64,000 nucleotides of DNA from Guadua angustifolia (Eukaryota > Streptophyta > Magnoliopsida > Poales > Poaceae): NCBI GenBank assembly GCA_036346375.1, contig CM070502.1, positions 22,482,924-22,546,923 on the forward strand. Reading direction: 5' to 3'. A model generated the notes under the pieces. That model was given only the letters and a program-made list of their open reading frames with translations, made no database searches and was not told the origin of the DNA. Position numbers and translations under genes: made by a program. Numbering within the stretch: position 1 is the stretch's first letter; every line of letters begins with the position of its first letter. This document shows, in pieces, positions 1 to 12,060 of this stretch.

Positions 1-26
1 GTTTTCATCCCTAATTATAACAATAT

Positions 27-853
27 TGTCGGGGATTGGGTGATTCCCATAAAGACCATCATACCCTGGCAGCCAATTTTCGGCCGATCATACTTACCCT
101 TGGATGGTGTTCCCAAGGAAGATCTTCGAGTAGCCCGACTGATGGGTCTGCCCCGACCACGACCAAGCTCATCCTCGAGCATGTGCCTCTGTTTCCCGAG
201 CATGCCTACTCGGAGGGATGCGACGATCGACCAAGGCTGGAGGAAGACCCCGGGCATGGTCAGCAGGTCGGGCACGGCCCACGAAGACGACGTGGCATTA
301 ATCACACAGCGGCTCGAAGGACTGTACAGCCACGTTCCAAGCCCACTACGCCCACGTCATGGCATGGCAAAAAGTAGGGGTAGCAGTTACGCCCACGTCC
401 GGGCACAGTAGTGGTATGTCATTCAGTTATAAATGATGTAAGACTATAATCGTCTATAAATACCCCACCGTAAGAAACATCCGGGGGGCTCTCTTTTTTG
501 GAGCACTAGTTAGAAAAAGGGAATGATCCCCTTCGGCGAGAGCTGTAAACAAGAAACACCCAAGAGTGTCTGTAAGAAGTGGAGAGAAGAGAGAAAGCTC
601 AACACTCCCGAGCAAGCACCTGTAAATCATTCTTCGGTAGTAGTGAAGCCACTGGACGTGGGGTTGTTATCTCCTTCATGAGAGGCCCGAACCAGGATAA
701 AAAGTTCTTGTCTCTTGTCTTATTTCGAACCTCTGACCATCCTCCTAGCTCGGCAGGCCTTTGCACGCTAACCCCTTCGCGGGAAAGGGGGCCTGGTTGA
801 TCCCTCATTCAATAAATAAGCTCGGCGGGGGATCCGTTCCCAAATCGTCAACA
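27..853 (+). mobile_element. Solo LTR (Gypsy-like; same family as the 39-43 kb element)
   Basis: The sequence begins TGTCGGGG and ends CGTCAACA and is flanked by a perfect 5-bp target duplication AATAT (22-26 and 854-858). There is no internal region, so it is a solo LTR left by LTR-LTR recombination. A TATA box (TATAAATA, 455-462) lies near the middle on the plus strand. The right third (about 740-850) is the reverse complement of the opening of the LTRs at 39075 and 42472, so this copy is oriented opposite to that element. It is longer (827 versus 691 bp) and diverged. Confidence 0.85.
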
Positions 854-1149
854 AATATATAGAAACAAATACGTACAAAAAACTACACAAACATCATAAC
901 AATATATAGAAACAAATTTCAATAATTTATCAAGTCACAACACTCACAACTACATGCAACTTGTTTACAACTAGGTAAAAAACAGAGTTCATACAACACA
1001 CATTACATCAATAAAATATAAATTTAACATATAGCATATGATAATTCAAATAGCTTCTCTGGTGGTATGATGACGTTGTCCACCACTCCTTGCAGATGAC
1101 GATCCCTCCCCGCCGTCAAGTTGCCATCTCCTCCATCTTCTTCGTTTTA

Positions 1150-2250
1150 TGGTTAGCAATTCTTGAATGTATGTCTTGTTCGGTTGCATAATGAACATTT
1201 CTTCATGCGTTTACTAGCTTCAGACTTATCCATGTCATTTCTGATACGTCTTGTTTTTCGACGCCCTGCTTTGCATGTTCTTGCATCAAAATCAGGAACC
1301 CAAAACATTTCATTAACACTAGGAGTTGTGGTGAAAGAACCAACAACACCATAACCATAAAGCTCCTTGCTCTAAATTGCCATCTCCTTTTCCTTCGTAA
1401 AATATTCAGATAGATATGTACCGGGCCACATTCCAAATAACGCACATGCGGCTATCACATGAGAACATGGCCTATGCAAAAGGTGGAGTTTGTTACACGA
1501 GCATTTGCAGTTAGCCTGCAAGATGTACTCTTGGGTGACAACTTCTGGTTGGTTCCACACCTTCCTTTATCCCTGTATATCACCTCGAAGTGCAGTGTTT
1601 GTGCACCAACTATGATAGCTCTATGCTTGGCCGCCTTCTTACTCTTCTCATCCATGTATTTAGTGATCATGGTAGAGTACAATAGCTTCTCGTCTCTCAT
1701 TACTACTTCAGCAGCTTGATGCCTATCCACAAAGTACTTAGTTGTGCCCAACAACACTCCCTCAACAATTCCTACCAATGAGACATCTCATCCCTCTCAT
1801 TACCTAGTTGTAAACCTCCACGAAGTTAGTCGTCATGACACCGTATCTGGCACCATGTGTGTCATGTAACAGTGACCACTTCTCTTTCGGCTCGTGCTTG
1901 ATCCAATCCGAGAAACATTTGATTGGCATTTGCCTTTGATGACAGCTGTCAATATGCAGAATCTGGTTGTTTCCATCAGCACCGACAGCTGTCAATATTT
2001 GCTCATTGTATTTCCGATTAAGAATGTGCCGTCCACGCACAACAATGGATGACAGTGATAGAACGCCTTAATGCAAGCTCCAAATACGAAGAAAACTCTC
2101 TTCAGATGTCTCTTGGTCGGCCACTTGCTTGAGGGATAGTCTTGATAATCATAATAAGTGCTAGAATTTCTTCCCTGAATGCAACTAAGCATTGCGGGTA
2201 GATTATGGTATGAGTCTTCAAATTTCCCAAACCTCATTTCTAAGGCCTTC
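1150..2250 (-). pseudogene. MULE transposase, catalytic core start and C-terminal zinc-finger part
   Basis: From 2250 downwards the minus strand encodes the start of the MULE transposase domain, with the motifs FGACIKAFYHCHP and LCVDGTFL (the catalytic Asp lies in VDGTF). Further on comes a SWIM zinc finger, CKCSCNKL...RPCSHVIAAC. In another frame follows a basic stretch RRKTRRIRNDMD and a CCHC zinc knuckle, CSLCNRTRHTFKNC, ending with a stop near 1150. The region between the DGTF motif and the SWIM finger is much shorter than in full-length MULEs and changes frame several times. This is a dead copy of a DNA transposase. Confidence 0.8.
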
Positions 2251-3894
2251 TGAAAGATCTAGGCCCCTTAATTTTTAATTATATATGATTATGGGGTTTT
2301 GGTGTTGATGATCAAGTAAATGACCACTTGGTGATGAGGATTCTTGAGTTGGTGTCCAAGAAGGCATCAAGTAAAAAGGTCAAGATTAAGGACCCTTGTT
2401 ACTAGCTTTGGCTTGGGAGATGATTCAAGCCAAGTAGCTAGGGTAGCTTTAGATTGGTCGTACTATAAAGGGAGACTATGCATAAGTTCAAACCTTGGTT
2501 CATGAGCTAAGTTAGTTGGTCTGCTTGGAGTCAAGGTCATACCAAAAATATTTGCCCACTAAAATCAATCTTTCACTCAAACAAATAGTATGCCATTCAC
2601 CGGACCCAAAACTTCGTTCTATTCTTAGTCCGGCGCTATCTCAGTAAAATTCCTTTCAAGCCGGACTCACATTGTTCCTTCTATTCTTTAGTCCGGTGCA
2701 AATTAAAGTCTACGTCGGACCACTCTTTTTTAGTCCGGTGCTGAAAGCCACTTGTATAAAAATCAAACCGAGTGTACGCCATTTACACTGGACCGTCTTC
2801 TACTGACTCAAATCAAGTCCGGAGCTAACTCATGTTTACGCCGGACCGACCTTTTTCTTAGTCCGGCGTAAATGCGTATCTTTCGGTTATTTATCTTTTG
2901 CATTCCAAAGTCCGCCGGATCAAGCTCCTTCTGAAATTCCTTCTATGGCAGACCAGACAAATTCAGTCCAGCGCAATCATGCAATTCTCAATTCTCGTGC
3001 CAGACCCAAAATATTTCCAAAGCCTATGTACGACGGACCTAGCTGGCTTAGTCCGGCGCAAATGCTCGTTTCTGTATTTTTGGTCCGGAGTACAAAGAGC
3101 AGTTTGTGAAGCTTAATTAAGCTAAGCTCGTGGCAGCTAAGATTAGCCGATTTTTGACAGTCTGACATGTCCAACGGCTACTGTGGTAGTTGTAAAGGCT
3201 AGCTCCTGTCCAAATGGCTATATAAGCTCATCCAGGGTATTCCTTGGTAATATTTTTTCATCTCCTTGATCTTTTAGCATCCTAGAGCTCTTAAGCCATC
3301 AAGAAGACCGTGCTTCACTTCTAAAACTCAAATTTAAATTCCTAAGTGTTCTTGCTCCAAGTTTAGTCTAGTTAGTGTTGTGCTAGTGAACCAAGCGACA
3401 GAACTTGTGGATAGTCTATTACTCTTGGATCTAAGCGTTCCTAGATGGTTTGGAGGAAGTGTTTTGGTGCGACCTATGCAAAAGAGATTGTGAAAGGCCA
3501 CCATTGTTGTGAGAGGTTAGGACTCACTTCACCAGAGTAGTGAAAAGAGTCACCCTAGTGGAGACCAAAGCTATTGCAATTAGCTTTGGGGAAGCAATAC
3601 TTCTTTGGAAGTGCTCTAACGTGGAAGTAGGAGCTTGTCTCTGAAAAAAATCTCTATGTCTCCTCTTTTATTTTCAGATTTTACATTTCTCTATTCATTT
3701 CCTGCTATTGAACTTTGCTTTCAATTGTGCTAGTTCTTGCTATTTTTGTGTTAGCTGTGCTTTCTTATAGAATATCTTGGCTCATTAGTTTTAAGACTTA
3801 GGGTTCATTTTAACTAGTGCTAAAGACTGATACTTAAATCTAAATTTTTAAAAGTTGCCTATTCACCCCCCTCTAGGCCAACTCGATCCTTTCA
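2251..3894 (+). mobile_element. Solo LTR, SIRE/Maximus-type Copia
   Basis: It starts TGAAAGATCTAGG, ends CTCGATCCTTTCA, and is flanked by a perfect 5-bp duplication CCTTC (2246-2250 and 3895-3899). The 3' end, reading TTCACCCCCCTCTAGG before the final CTTTCA, is the typical LTR end of SIRE/Maximus Copia elements. A TATA box (CTATATAAG, 3218-3226) supports plus orientation. A cluster of short repeats with a TAGTCCGGCG core occupies about 2590-3090, upstream of the TATA box. The insertion splits the MULE transposase between Gln-Lys and Ala-Leu-Glu-Met codons. Confidence 0.88.
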
Positions 3895-4599
3895 CCTTCT
3901 GTTTTGCCCTCCATGCCTTCTTGTAGCTAATTGTGTACTGATATCTATTCTTGATTGCTCGGATAATAGCACGGGGCTCAAAATTAAGGTTCTCCACTAT
4001 CTCTAGGTACATGATATTCGCGACATACCCAGATGACAAGTTCCTATGAGCTATCAGGGTTTCCTCAGTCATACAGCTATACTGCTCAACCTTCGAACAT
4101 AACTAGTGGGTGCCCTATTTGGGCTTGTATGCGTGCACTCTACAAGGGCACCCATAGATCTCGCACACCATGTCGCAGCAGGTTGGGATGGACTTCTTAA
4201 CTATTAAAGTCCCTCTTACTGATAAGGCCCAATCTTTCACAGCATCCTGCACTACCTCTTTTGTCGGGTACATACTGTTAAGCCTAACCTCATTGTCACT
4301 ATACTGCCAAAATGTATCATTACTTTCATTCACAACCAGCTTATTAAATTAACGTGTGCTCCAATCTGTTGGCACAAGCGGCTCCGTACCTCCATCTTCC
4401 TCATCTGAGTCATCGTCTTCCACTTCTGTTCTGGTATATTCACGGTCTTCCTCTTCTATCCTTGCTGTTATTTCCTCAATTTCCTCTCCTTCATCTATTT
4501 GCCCCTGCGCTTCTTGTCCAATGTTTCCACTCTGGTAAATGATGTCCTCATTGCATTCCTGTATATGCTGCTCACGACTAGATTCCCCTATTTCGGTGT
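3895..4599 (-). pseudogene. MULE transposase, MuDR N-terminal domain part
   Basis: Minus-strand translation gives an acidic leader (ECNEDIIYQSGN, about 4520-4560), then the plant MuDR domain with FWQYSDNEVRLNSMYPTK (near 4300) and CCDMVCEIYGCPCRVHA (near 4150). After a stop near 4115 comes the helix-turn-helix-like stretch ENLNFEPRAIIRAIKNRY and KKAWRAKQK (about 3900-4070). It runs straight into the LTR at 3894, and the same reading continues at 2250. It abuts the hAT at 4600. Removing the hAT joins the frame at ...YSDTE to IGESSREQ. Confidence 0.8.
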
Positions 4600-4666
4600 C
4601 AACGCCGGCCCTGGGGGGGCGAGTGGGGTGACCGCTCCGGGGCCCCCCAAAACCAGGGGCCCCACC

Positions 4667-7600
4667 TGTAACATCCCAAAATTTCAGTTTTTCAAATTTT
4701 TATATTATTTTATTACTAATTATGGATTTTATTATTTCTCTGGATTTTATTGGATTTTTTGAGATTTATTTAAATCATTTCGAATTAGTATATATGGTTT
4801 TTGTTAAGAAATATTTATAAAAAGGAAATTTAAAATAAAGTCTGCCAAAAATATTTTATTTGAGTATAGAAGGTCCCAAGTATTTTCAGAGATTTCCTTT
4901 TTCTCCGGGATTAAATCAGATTAGGAAGCCGAATTGAATTCCCGTGTCAACGCCAAGCTCGACCACGGCGAGTTTTTCGTTTCATCCGTAGCGTAGCCAA
5001 TGCAAAGTCCCCACGCAGCGCCAAAGCTATCGCTAATTAGGAACTCCATCCGGCAAGTCGCGCAACACGTGGCGGATCGGATGCATTGGCGCCGAAGACC
5101 AGCGCGCGCAGGATACCTTCCATGCGGAGTGCAACGACGTGACCGAAGTCAACCACTTGCTTTGGCGCAACGGCGATTTCCTCCGTTTCCCGTGCGTGGC
5201 ATCGCTGAGTTGGCGCCGACCGCCAGGAATCGAGGCTCGTCTCGGCGGGAGAAGGACATCACGCGAAGCGAGTTAAATCGAGTTGGCGCCAAATTCGGAA
5301 GGAACCGGAAGACCTTCCATGCGGAGAGCGACGCGTGCTCGAGTTGGATTAGCTCGCGCATGGCCGAAGTTCGTAGCCAAATCGCTTCTTAGCCGGGCGC
5401 GTGATCGAATAGGAAAACGGAGTCTGGGCGCGCAAGAGAGGGCGAAGCGCCGCTATTTAAGCCTCAGAGGCGACGCCAGAGGAACAAGCAACAGAAGAAG
5501 AATTTCCAGGCGCTTGAGCGAGTCGCGTCGTCGTGGGATTTCGCGAAGGACAGCAGCGTGCAGGCGTCGTCGGAAGAATTAAGCAGCAATGAGATCGGGA
5601 GCGTCAAGCGTGTTGCGCCGCCGTCCGAGGAAAGTCGCAGCGTCGTCAGGATATTTCCGAGCACGCGCTGCCGAGTTGTCGCCAAGGTTGTCGACTTCGT
5701 CTCCGGTAAATTCAAGTCGTCGTCGTTTCATCGCCGATCGGGAATTTCGTCAACCGTCGGATCATAATCAAGTGCACGGAATTTGTCCACGCCACTTGAA
5801 TCGATGGCGTCTCCAATTAAATATCACCGCTGGATTTAAGTCGACGGTTGATATTAGGCCACATAGTAGATTTACCCGTAAATGTTAGATTAGGTTCATC
5901 GGTCTAGGTTTCGCCACGCTTTGTCCGTACAAGCCGGGCGGAAAATTCAGATTTTCTTTATAAAAATAATTCGGAAAGATTTAGAATTTCTAATTCCAGA
6001 GTTTAGTTTATTTTCACAAAATCTAAATGTTATAACTTGTGCGTATGAACTCCGATTTGGGTGATTCAAACTCCTAAAAATTTATAAAATCAAGATATAT
6101 CTAATGGGGGTTTTTATTTGAATTTCGAGTTCATTTGCTATTTGTTCTTGGTGTTTATTTGCTATTTGGTTTTGGTTTTTATTTGCTTTTCCTCTCGGTT
6201 CGCGTAGACGTTGAGTTGAGCGAAGTATCGGAAGAAGGATTATTATTTCAAGAGCAATCTTCGGAGCAAAACCAGGAGCTTAAGCAAGGCAAGTTGTGCT
6301 TTGATCATGTTGCACCCATAAACTAGATTGCATGCTATTTTGATTTACCTTATCACTTGTTATTTTATGTGTATAAATGATTTCAACATAAGTTTGGGAT
6401 TAGCTATCGTACCCTTTGAATTACACCCTACCTTGCTAGTTGTATGCCATGATCCACTTGTCACCCTAGGTTGGTTCACTATAGTTGGTTAATAATGAAA
6501 TCAACATGGATGGTTAGATCGGATTAGAATGCTTAGCCATGCCACGTCATCACATGTACTTGAATCTTCGATAAATAATCTTGACTAATGGAATATGGAA
6601 CAATGTTTTGAATTTGTGTGTCATGTGTGGTCACACGATGAGATTGAGTTGTGTTGGCAATGGATGTCACGCAACGATATTGAATTGTTGATGGCACGTG
6701 GTGCTTGGTAATCAACTGGGGTGGTTATAATTTTGGGTCGGAGCAAGTGGCAAGGGCAAGATGCCTGGGTGGGCCCGATGGGCAAAGGGTATGTGTATGT
6801 CTTGCTTTGATCAAACCATAAGGACACCTTGCGAGCCTTTGACCTGAGTCTAACTTGCAACCACATGTCTGGAATGGGACAGCCTAGCTGACTAATTTGC
6901 AAATGCTTAGCTTAAGTACTATCGTGGTGGAGTGGTTCATCCTTTTAAATGAACCCAGATGGCGCAAGAGGGGGGCCCTGTTGTGGTTTTCAGACCCTTC
7001 AGTGTTGAAACCTTAGCGGGTAGTACTGGGTTAAGAGGATGCATTGTAAAGGCTTTGTCATGATTCTCTGCGCAAGATACCAAAGGAAGTGTGCTAATAG
7101 CTTGGCATCAAAGAGATTATCATGTCGTGTGGGTAAAGTGCATAACCTCTGCAGAGTGTACAAACTATTCGGATAGCCGTGCTCACGGTATTGAGCAATG
7201 CTCGGGGATTACAGTCAAGGGTTTAGATTTCTTTTTGAAAACTTGGGATGGATGACAGGATGCCATGGGAGGTTGAATCTTGACTTAGGACTGGAAACTT
7301 GGTTTACTTGAGAAATACTGAATCTATCTATTACTGTTATTTATTTTACTGTCTTTTAATCTACATATTGCTTATGTTTGAAAATGCTGCTTTACTGCTT
7401 ATGAGCCACTTAGCCTTTCCTTTGGAATAAGCCTTGCATATAGCTATAGTAGGATTGCATTCTGTGCACAACTTGTTGAGTATGTTGTATACTCACCCTT
7501 GCCTACAAACATCATCAGTGCTGAAGAAGGAGTACCATGGAGAGACGAATATTTAGGGTGCGAGCCTTGTCAGTTGCCTGTGGTATACTGAGGGGTTACC

Positions 7601-7832
7601 TACGTCTTCATTCCGCTGCAGTTCAATTTGTTGTTCAGCCTTATGAGGCATTGTTAAGTAAGTTGACCATGAGGTCATACAACTGGTAATATTTAATATA
7701 TTATGTCTTTTATCTTATATACGTTGCGTATGATTGTGATATTCACTAATGTTGAGCCTGTGTGCACTAGCGTGATCCTGGACTAGTGCAGTATACACAG
7801 AGGGTCCGGATTTGCATATTCGGGTCCCGACA
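4667..7832 (+). mobile_element. Long solo LTR, probably Tekay/Del-type Gypsy
   Basis: It begins TGTAACATCCCAAAATTTC, a start typical of Tekay/Del chromovirus LTRs, and ends GGGTCCCGACA. No gag-pol sequence is present across about 3.2 kb, a length in the range of this lineage's LTRs. A TATA-like CTATTTAAG lies at about 5452 after a GC-rich stretch. Flanking bases are CCACC at the left and CCCTG at the right, so no clean target duplication is seen; one end may be mutated or misplaced. Several open frames within it (5000-5900) are GC-rich chance frames. Confidence 0.6.
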
Positions 7833-8607
7833 CCCTGTACGCAGTACGTTGTACATGTTAGTATGTTACATGCATACGTGACGTTGTGACCTCCAGAGAA
7901 ACAATCACCTCCTAGCTCGTTGCCTCCCTCCTGAGTCCTGGCGCGTCACGCGTGATACGATGCCTCGCGTCTCATGAGTCGCTCGAGCGGACTAACTCAT
8001 CAGCGCCCCGTCGCCCCGAGGGCCCCACTCTAGAGACCGGTTGGCGTTGGTTGTGCCTGTTCGTTTCATCTGCTATAGGCCAAGTCCCAAGGAAGGGCGA
8101 CGCCGATGTGCCGACGCCGTGACGCGATTAGCCGATCACGCGACGTGAGGCGATCAGGATTTAGGCATCAGGCAGGACGGCGAGATCACGAGACGAGTGT
8201 CCGTCTCTGTCCGCGACGCACGACTCCGCTTCAGCGCTTCTCCGTCACGCCGAGTCGCCGACGCGCCGTGTGCCCATGTCTTGACATTTCATCCGTGAGT
8301 TGTCGTATTGAACTATTGATTTTGCCAATTAATTACCCTAACCAACATGATTACATGTATTATGTTTAACATATCAATTAGATGGATCATGGATCAGTAA
8401 TTTGATATTTCATATTTGGTTTATGAATTTGCAATGCAGTAGGCCACTTGTAATCGTTTGATTGGACCGTGTTGATGCATATATGTTATTGGGATTTGAG
8501 AGTTCTACATAATCGGTAATAATTTTTTTGAGTTGATCTAGTACCTTTGTAGCTTTGCGATAGCTTTCAAATAATAATTGTTTATTTTTGATTTTCAACG
8601 TATAGTC

Positions 8608-11114
8608 ATGTCGTCTAGAAGGTATCCATCCAGCAGTGAGAAAAGGAAGAGGAAGAAACGGGTAGATGAGTTTATAGAATCACAGAGAGGAGCCATGGAC
8701 AAATTCTTTACCAGTAATTCGAGAACTTCAAGAAATGTAGATGAGTTGGCTATAGTTCCTGTGGTGGAACAACCTAATATTAATCCAGAAGATTAGGGCC
8801 CTACACCAGAAGAAAATGTTGACATGAACATGGATGGTAACAATGTGAGTGATCATGAGCCAATATTTAATTCATCTCCTATAGATAATGCTAGTGTTGA
8901 TGAACAACCGGTTTTTACTGAGGATATCTATGATCCAAGAAATTGGGATAATCTTGATAACAAGTCAAGGGACATATTAGTGGAGAAGGGGCCTATAAGA
9001 GAAGAAAAGATTGTATTTCTTTTGGATAGCAATGGGAGACATTTTTCATATACTCATTACTCTAGAAAGATGAGCAATGGAGAAGTTCGTGATAGAAAAT
9101 GGTTGGTTTATTCAAAACATGTTGATAGATTGTTTGGCTTTTGTTGTAAGATTTTTAATTCAGAAAAATGCAAGAGTTCATTGGGGCACGATGGGTTTAG
9201 AGATTGGAGGCATATCAATGAGAGGCTGAAAGAACATGAGGCTAGTATGGAGCATATTACCAATATGAACTCTTGGAATGAACTGAAGCTAGACTCAGTA
9301 AGCATGAGACAATTGACAAAGAATTTCAGCACCAAATCACAAAGGAGAAAGAGCGTATTAGGCAAGTCTTATTAAGAATAATTGCTGTTGTGAAATTTCT
9401 TGGTAAGCGCAGTTTGGCTTTTAGAGGATCAAGTGAGCAACTTTACAATGATCAAAATGGTAATTTCCTAACTTGTGTTGAGATGATTGCTAAATTTGAT
9501 TTGGTAATGCAAGATCACCTTAGACGCATTTGAAATAATGAGATTCATTATCATTATCTTAGTCATAAAATTTAGAATGAGTTGGTTTCTCTTTTGGCTT
9601 CTGACATTACCAAATCTATCATAAAGACTGTTAAAGAGGCCAAATATTTTTCTATTATCCTTGATTGTACCCCAAATGTGAGTCATCAAGAACAGATGAG
9701 TTTGTTGGTTCGATGTGTTAATATGTCTATTGGCAAAATTGAGGAGTATTTTATGGGTTTCATTAAGATAGATGACACATCTGGTGAGGGGATTTTCAAT
9801 TCATTGCTTGATTCCATTAAGTCCTTTGGTCTAAATATTGAAGATGTTAGGAGTCAAGGTTATGACAATGGATCTAACATGAAAAGAAAGAACAAGGGGG
9901 TGCAAAGACGATTGCTTGATATAAATCCAAGAGCTTTGTATATGCCATGTGCTTGTCATAGTCTTAATCTTACTCTTTGTGATATGGCTAAATCTTGTGG
10001 CAAAGCTATTTCATTTTTTGGAATTGTGCAACAGATATATGTATTGTTTTCTACTTCTACCAAAAGATGGGATGTTTTGCATGGCCATATTGAAATCTTA
10101 ATTGTGAAGTCATGGAGCAATACTCGTTGGGAGAGTCGGATCAAAAGTGTCAAAGCAATTAGATTTCAAGCTCCTAAGATAAGGTCAGCTTTGCTTCAGT
10201 TAAGTAAAGATAAGGATACTGAACCCAAGAATAGGAGTGATGCAAAAAAATTATTTGAAGTGCTTGGTACCTTTGAGTTTATACTTGGAATGGTTATTTG
10301 GTATGACATTTTATTTACTGTAAACAATGTGAGCAAAAAATTGCAGTCACCATCCATGTGCATTGACGCTACCTTAAAGAACATAGAAGATACAATCAGT
10401 TTCTTTGAAAACTATAGAAATGAAGGGTTTGCTTCTAGTTTGATCATTGCCAAAGAGATTGCATCAGAATTGGATGTAGAGCTATCATTTCCAGTAAAGC
10501 GTCGTGCTTTTAGGAAGAGACAATATGATAAAACTGATTGTGAGGAAGCAAATCTCGAAGCTGAGAAGGCTTTTGAAGTTAATTACTTTTTGGTTATGGT
10601 TGATATTGCAATTAGTTCACTAAAAAGTAGATTTGAAGAACTCCAATCATTCAAAAGTATATTTGGGTTTTTGATGAGCTCGACGACCTTGAAGTCTTTA
10701 GATACTATTGAACTAAGAGACTGTTGCACCAAATTTGCAAACACTTTCTCTTTTGATGGCTCATCTGATGTTGATTTAAATGATCTAATTTCTGAGCTTA
10801 GTATTATGCAGTTGACTTTATCAGATGAACCAATGTCTGTCATGGAGATTTTTGAGTATGTCAGAGAAGTGGATTGTTTTCCTAATATTTCTATTGCTTA
10901 TCGGATCTTATTTATTGTGCCTGTCACTGTGGCATCAGCTGAAAGAAGCTTTTCAAAGTTGAAGTTGTTGAAGAATTATTTGAGGTCCAAAATGTCTCAA
11001 GAAAGGCTAAATGGTTTGGCTATTTTATGCATTGAGAAGATATTATTGGATGAGATTGATATTTACACCATCATCAATGACTTCACATCTAGACATGTTA
11101 GAAGAAACTTTTAA
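8608..11114 (+). pseudogene. hAT-family transposase (TTF zinc finger, DUF4371, hAT dimerisation domain)
   Basis: The reading begins with a basic stretch and MDKFF, usual for TTF/zinc-finger-MYM-like hAT proteins. It continues through the TTF region (about 9030-9260, RKWLVYSKHVDRLFGFCCKIF), DUF4371 and RNase-H-like core (YFSIILDCTP, about 9645-9672; GYDNGSNMKRK, about 9861-9893; CACHSLNLTLCDMA, about 9948-9989), and ends with the hAT dimerisation domain (VTVASAERSFSKLK, 10924-10965, up to 11114). Lesions: in-frame TAG at 8794-8796, loss of frame near 9320-9375, and stops near 9531 and 9571. From 9582 to 11114 the frame is open for 510 codons. It would have bound and cut the ends of this element in the nucleus; it is now inactive as a whole. 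Confidence 0.88.
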
Positions 11115-11203
11115 GGTAATACTGTAATATGTACTTCTTGCTTTACTTGTTGCTTGATATGAATAATTTTTTTTGGATGCACCTTGAGTGTTTATTGGTA
11201 ACA

Positions 11204-11207
<4 letters not shown>

Positions 11208-11238
<31 letters not shown>
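11208..11238. repeat. (TA)n microsatellite
   Basis: An uninterrupted TA dinucleotide run sits just left of the MITE at 11255-11596. A second, shorter TA run lies on its right at about 11615-11632. Confidence 0.9.
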
Positions 11239-11240
<2 letters not shown>

Positions 11241-11254
11241 AAGCCTCTTTTCTA

Positions 11255-11596
11255 CTCCCGGGAGTAATTACTCCCTATGGCGTATCTCACAATATATAGG
11301 GTATCTTGTGCGACAGAGGGTATGTACGCATAATATATAAGTATATAAGATCATCTAGGTGGTTTGTACATTTTTCAGAAGTGGTATGTACATTTTTTTG
11401 GACATACTCCTTTGTATGCGCATATATAAAGGTATTTGCAAAATACGCTAAAAATTATGGACTCCCTTACAATTTTTTCATGTGGCTCACATTGGAGTAT
11501 CTTATAATTAGTGTATGAGTGTACCCAAAGTGATAAAAAAGTATTTCAAGTTCGTTTATGTGGTATTTCAGAGGTGGGAGTAACTATTCCCGGGAG
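11255..11596. mobile_element. Stowaway-like MITE inside the hAT
   Basis: The ends are inverted repeats: CTCCCGGGAGTAATTACTCCC-like at the left and GGGAGTAACTATTCCCGGGAG-like at the right, flanked by TA on both sides (11253-11254 and 11597-11598). The length is 342 bp with no coding capacity. TA target and CTCCC start fit the Stowaway/Tc1-mariner group. The longest open frame inside (about 70 codons) has no recognisable domain. Confidence 0.7.
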
Positions 11597-11703
11597 TAAA
11601 ATATATTTTTCCTATATATATATATATATATATATTTAGAAGGGTCTCCATTTTAAATCTCGTTCCGGGCTCCTGAAATCTCAGGACCGCCACTGTTCGG
11701 TGT

Positions 11704-12060
11704 CACTATAACTAAACTCATTTTGAGTCTCACTATACTCATCGGCGTCCAACTGCTGCTGGGGGCAATAACCCTATCATATGCTTGCACTAAAAGCACC
11801 CGATACCATCCACGTTGCTCCGCCCCCCTCACATATGACCTCCACGATGCAGTTCCCTTCACCTCTACTAACTCCCAATAAACAGGATCATTTCGCATAC
11901 TACAAAGGCAAAATAACTTCAATTGGCATTGATCTGGTTCTATCCGAAATGTATAATACAACCAGTTCAACATAGAAGAAAATATACATTCTTCGACTCT
12001 ACTCAAACTTCTGTTCACATACTGGAAGTTACCCAGATCCACACCCTCTAAACCATACAT
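11704..12060 (-). pseudogene. MULE transposase, N-terminal segment
   Basis: Minus-strand reading from ATG 12058-12060 gives MYGLEGVDLGNF ... YWELVEVKGTASWRSYVRG ... RGWYRVLLV, the N-terminal region common to mudrA-like transposases of grasses. After a frameshift near 11760 it becomes the acidic LDADEYSETQNEFSYSDTE, which would join the segment at 4599 in phase once the hAT is removed. The DNA upstream (12061-12744) is the 5' side of the MULE. It contains an intense pyrimidine tract at about 12403-12510 and no gene. Confidence 0.7.

Larger units (their letters stand above)
4600..11695 (+). mobile_element. hAT transposon (TTF/DUF4371-type), complete ends, defective transposase
   Basis: An 8-bp target duplication TTCGGTGT lies at 4592-4599 and 11696-11703, as expected for hAT. 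The ends read CAACGCCGGCCCTG at the left and CAGGACCGCCACTG at the right, an imperfect inverted repeat (10 of 14 match). The only transposase it carries is of the hAT class (8608-11114). It is inserted in the MULE coding region and contains an LTR (4667-7832) just inside its left end and a MITE plus TA-repeats near its right end. Left-end GC-rich sequence at 7833-8300 has no recognisable gene. Confidence 0.85.
1150..12060 (-). mobile_element. Degenerate MuDR-like (MULE) transposon body, split by two later insertions
   Basis: Three coding segments of one MULE transposase lie in order on the minus strand: N-terminal 11704-12060, middle 3895-4599, C-terminal 1150-2250. Each junction is explained by an insertion with a matching target duplication: CCTTC around the LTR at 2251-3894 and TTCGGTGT around the hAT at 4600-11695. 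Removing both restores a continuous transposase apart from a frameshift near 11760 and other small lesions. The outer terminal inverted repeats were not located; the left one may lie outside the window or near the solo LTR at 27-853. Confidence 0.75.
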
